From the NCBI RefSeq assembly GCF_024623785.1, contig NZ_JANKBZ010000001.1, forward strand, positions 124,001 through 188,000: DNA of 64,000 nt. Reading direction: 5' to 3'. The stretch's first letter is position 1. Each line of letters opens with the position of its first letter. Origin of the DNA: Archangium lipolyticum (GTDB lineage Bacteria > Myxococcota > Myxococcia > Myxococcales > Myxococcaceae). Made by a program: the position numbers and the translations under genes. Of this stretch, positions 63,601 through 64,000 are shown piece by piece. The notes under the pieces were generated by a model. It did not search any database. It had not been told where the DNA came from and saw nothing but the letters and a program-made list of their open reading frames with translations.

Positions 63601-64000
63601 ACCACCGAGCCCGCCACCCTGGCCGTGGCCACGATCTTGTAGGTGCCGGCGAGCAATCCCAGCGCGTCGGCCGACCGGTCGAAGGACTCGCGTCCGTCAG
63701 CACCCAGGGGACTGAACAGCTCGTCCGCTCCCAGGGTCCTGACACGGGTGCCCTTGTCGTCCTCCAACGCCACCTCCACGGCCACGGAGGTGGCCGCGCC
63801 CGTGTTGACGACGGACACCGTCGCCGTGGTGGTGTCATCGGCCTGGAGCGTCCTGCGGGAGAGATGGACGCCCATGGAGATTCCCGAGTCTCCGGCGATG
63901 ACGAACGGGACCCGCTCCTGGTTGTTGCCGCGATTGGACTCCTGGATGAGCTGCTCGGGATCGACCACCGCCAACAGCTCCTGGCCACCGGAGAGCCCGG
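60594..64000 (-). CDS. large surface protein with CARDB/Ig-like repeats and GATase-like domain (5' partial)
   Basis: The frame is open to the window edge (the TTG at 63974 is internal; upstream codons read GLSGGQELL), so the N-terminus is missing. About 1135 residues are visible. The first begins with a CARDB-type end (VVDPEQLIQESNRGNNQERVPFVI). Several beta-sandwich repeats follow (~1-700), including tandem Ig-like copies starting PVI.(I/V).GV..G and containing LDG..(F/W)VPGT.V..(D/Q)G.H.L.VEA.D.AGN(S/H). A Rossmann/glutamine-amidotransferase-like domain (~745-960) has DLIILVFPRAYESGC, WVHSGNAGLVAINPS and THTFGNGRIVSFGFDPS. The C-terminus is helical. Its stop lies 16 bases inside the Rhs gene, so the two are coupled. 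It may present, process or export the Rhs protein; that is inference. Confidence 0.75.
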   Translation of the reverse strand, partial: GLSGGQELLAVVDPEQLIQESNRGNNQERVPFVIAGDSGISMGVHLSRRTLQADDTTTATVSVVNTGAATSVAVEVALEDDKGTRVRTLGADELFSPLGADGRESFDRSADALGLLAGTYKIVATARVAGSVVSTAHALLEILPDQGASLALSPSRSKYISGEPVDLMARVVNLSSNALLSGAVIALEVKNAEGFVLETLSLDLRQALTPGASASQVVLLATRPVPGTYSATARLQLDGSVLATSETSFVVEGRVDVQGAVAVVDAAGSPPVVPSGKEASIQLRVKNDGTVPAESLVVFVHVVDEGSVSSAPVKTERVPVGTLAPGASWTHILKVPTTGLMPRTHAVSLTATWAGAAETSLSSTSFRVGDTSVPVITSANLSDGMFVREEVLVSLQVVDDHSGVANVSALVDGTTTVALALVPGTTPLNGTWRARIPLGSEGPHLLRFTAVDKDGNDGGSKPEPRNPRSFTVVRDTQRPGIDISGVEHGGFYASVVSPVVVVSDTNLSGAVITLDGVPFVPGTSVGTDGPHRLRVEAHDKAGNSSSESIDFVVDRNKPVISVMGVSDGAVLAGPVTPVVEVVDSHLATKSILLDGLEWVPGTAVVAQGSHGLVVEAADHAGNSSSVSVSFIIDDEPPSIAITGVVNGGSYKDAVTPVVTISDMNLVSSSVKLDGVDFVSGSQVRGDGSHLLVAEASDAAGHHRRVEVSFFVDRFSIQVEKRPFSSYQALALVGSGRCVPPQSEANRLSDYLSTELRKSGGTLQVTSTEADFRGALRSGRFDLIILVFPRAYESGCAPNTPQPKVCQWVTEWVHSGNAGLVAINPSSFQMLNSCREVLGLYGSNASVLSSRAVVGWEGPLGSQDVLEASSSEQAMVLQPEAGGATPAAWYGTARGAEVAVATHTFGNGRIVSFGFDPSLATPSTGASTAFHSALSWVHPTPAELLPLGAVQMELDVRVSSSVTSPLDIRVREQLAPQLSVIKTEPLAPSLEWTYSLNGGERSMPYYFVRLPDAVGQYETTTWAEVLLPEGPWRIGSRTRYLTVGKTGEDLFSEARDIVETLPSQGPDGVHRTTIENLLNQVQTRPVATAADAEANLRDLYQAAMVTTGLSTVSPVQTRLALDRLIIYWEARWSAL

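Overview
The window is GC-rich, densely coded chromosomal DNA of a myxobacterium, most likely a Cystobacterineae member (Archangium/Cystobacter/Myxococcus type). The lineage call rests on a DUF2378 (TIGR02265) Myxococcus paralogous-family protein at 3912-4532, a lipoprotein with a 'Myxococcus cysteine-rich' disulfide repeat at 41184-43592, a MopE-like lipoprotein with repeated Asp-rich CDDTD motifs at 36763-38697, and many lipoproteins and beta-propellers of unknown function. No rRNA, tRNA, CRISPR array or insertion sequence was seen. No gap between genes exceeds about 260 bases.

Layout. 1-12342 is a patchwork of short, mostly single-gene units: the C-terminus of a helicase-type protein with an endonuclease-fold tail, a cell-wall amidase, a CHAP/NlpC-like protein apparently without its catalytic residues, a membrane protein paired with a DUF2378 protein, a cyclopropane-fatty-acid-synthase-like methyltransferase, a cytochrome c-like lipoprotein, a secreted Gln/Tyr-rich decapeptide-repeat protein, YccF, a 2OG-Fe(II) oxygenase, a LysR regulator divergent from a frameshifted metallo-beta-lactamase-fold gene, and an unknown gene paired with an Asp-box propeller protein. 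12488-22485 holds housekeeping and stress genes: mutS, nhaA, an ABC1/UbiB-type kinase, an orphan sensor histidine kinase, and a cation/proton antiporter with a tandem universal stress protein. 22693-30824 is an uptake-and-hydrolysis locus: a complete peptide/oligosaccharide-type ABC importer (binding lipoprotein, two permeases, two ATPases) followed by a GH3 beta-glucosidase, with a LacI-type operator-like site upstream and a 38-bp perfect palindrome as terminator. 30919-36584 (minus) is a complete tripartite RND efflux operon.

36763-47415 is a lipid-transport (Mla/MCE-like) region split into two blocks: ATPase plus permease, then two envelope proteins, then a second permease, second ATPase and a single MCE protein. 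The two ATPases are degenerate in complementary motifs. One has Asp for the catalytic Walker B Glu; the other has LGPGA in place of LSGG. This is the arrangement of heterodimeric ABC ATPases with one active and one degenerate nucleotide site, and I consider it the most interesting novel system here.

48386-64000 (minus) is a polymorphic-toxin-like locus. A large surface protein with CARDB and Ig-like repeats (cut by the window edge) overlaps a giant Rhs/YD-repeat protein of about 3925 residues. The Rhs tip is AT-richer and carries a nucleotidyltransferase-like GS...DxDxD motif. It overlaps by 4 bases a small STAS-like gene that is a candidate immunity gene. All functional calls are from motifs read by eye; no database search was run.
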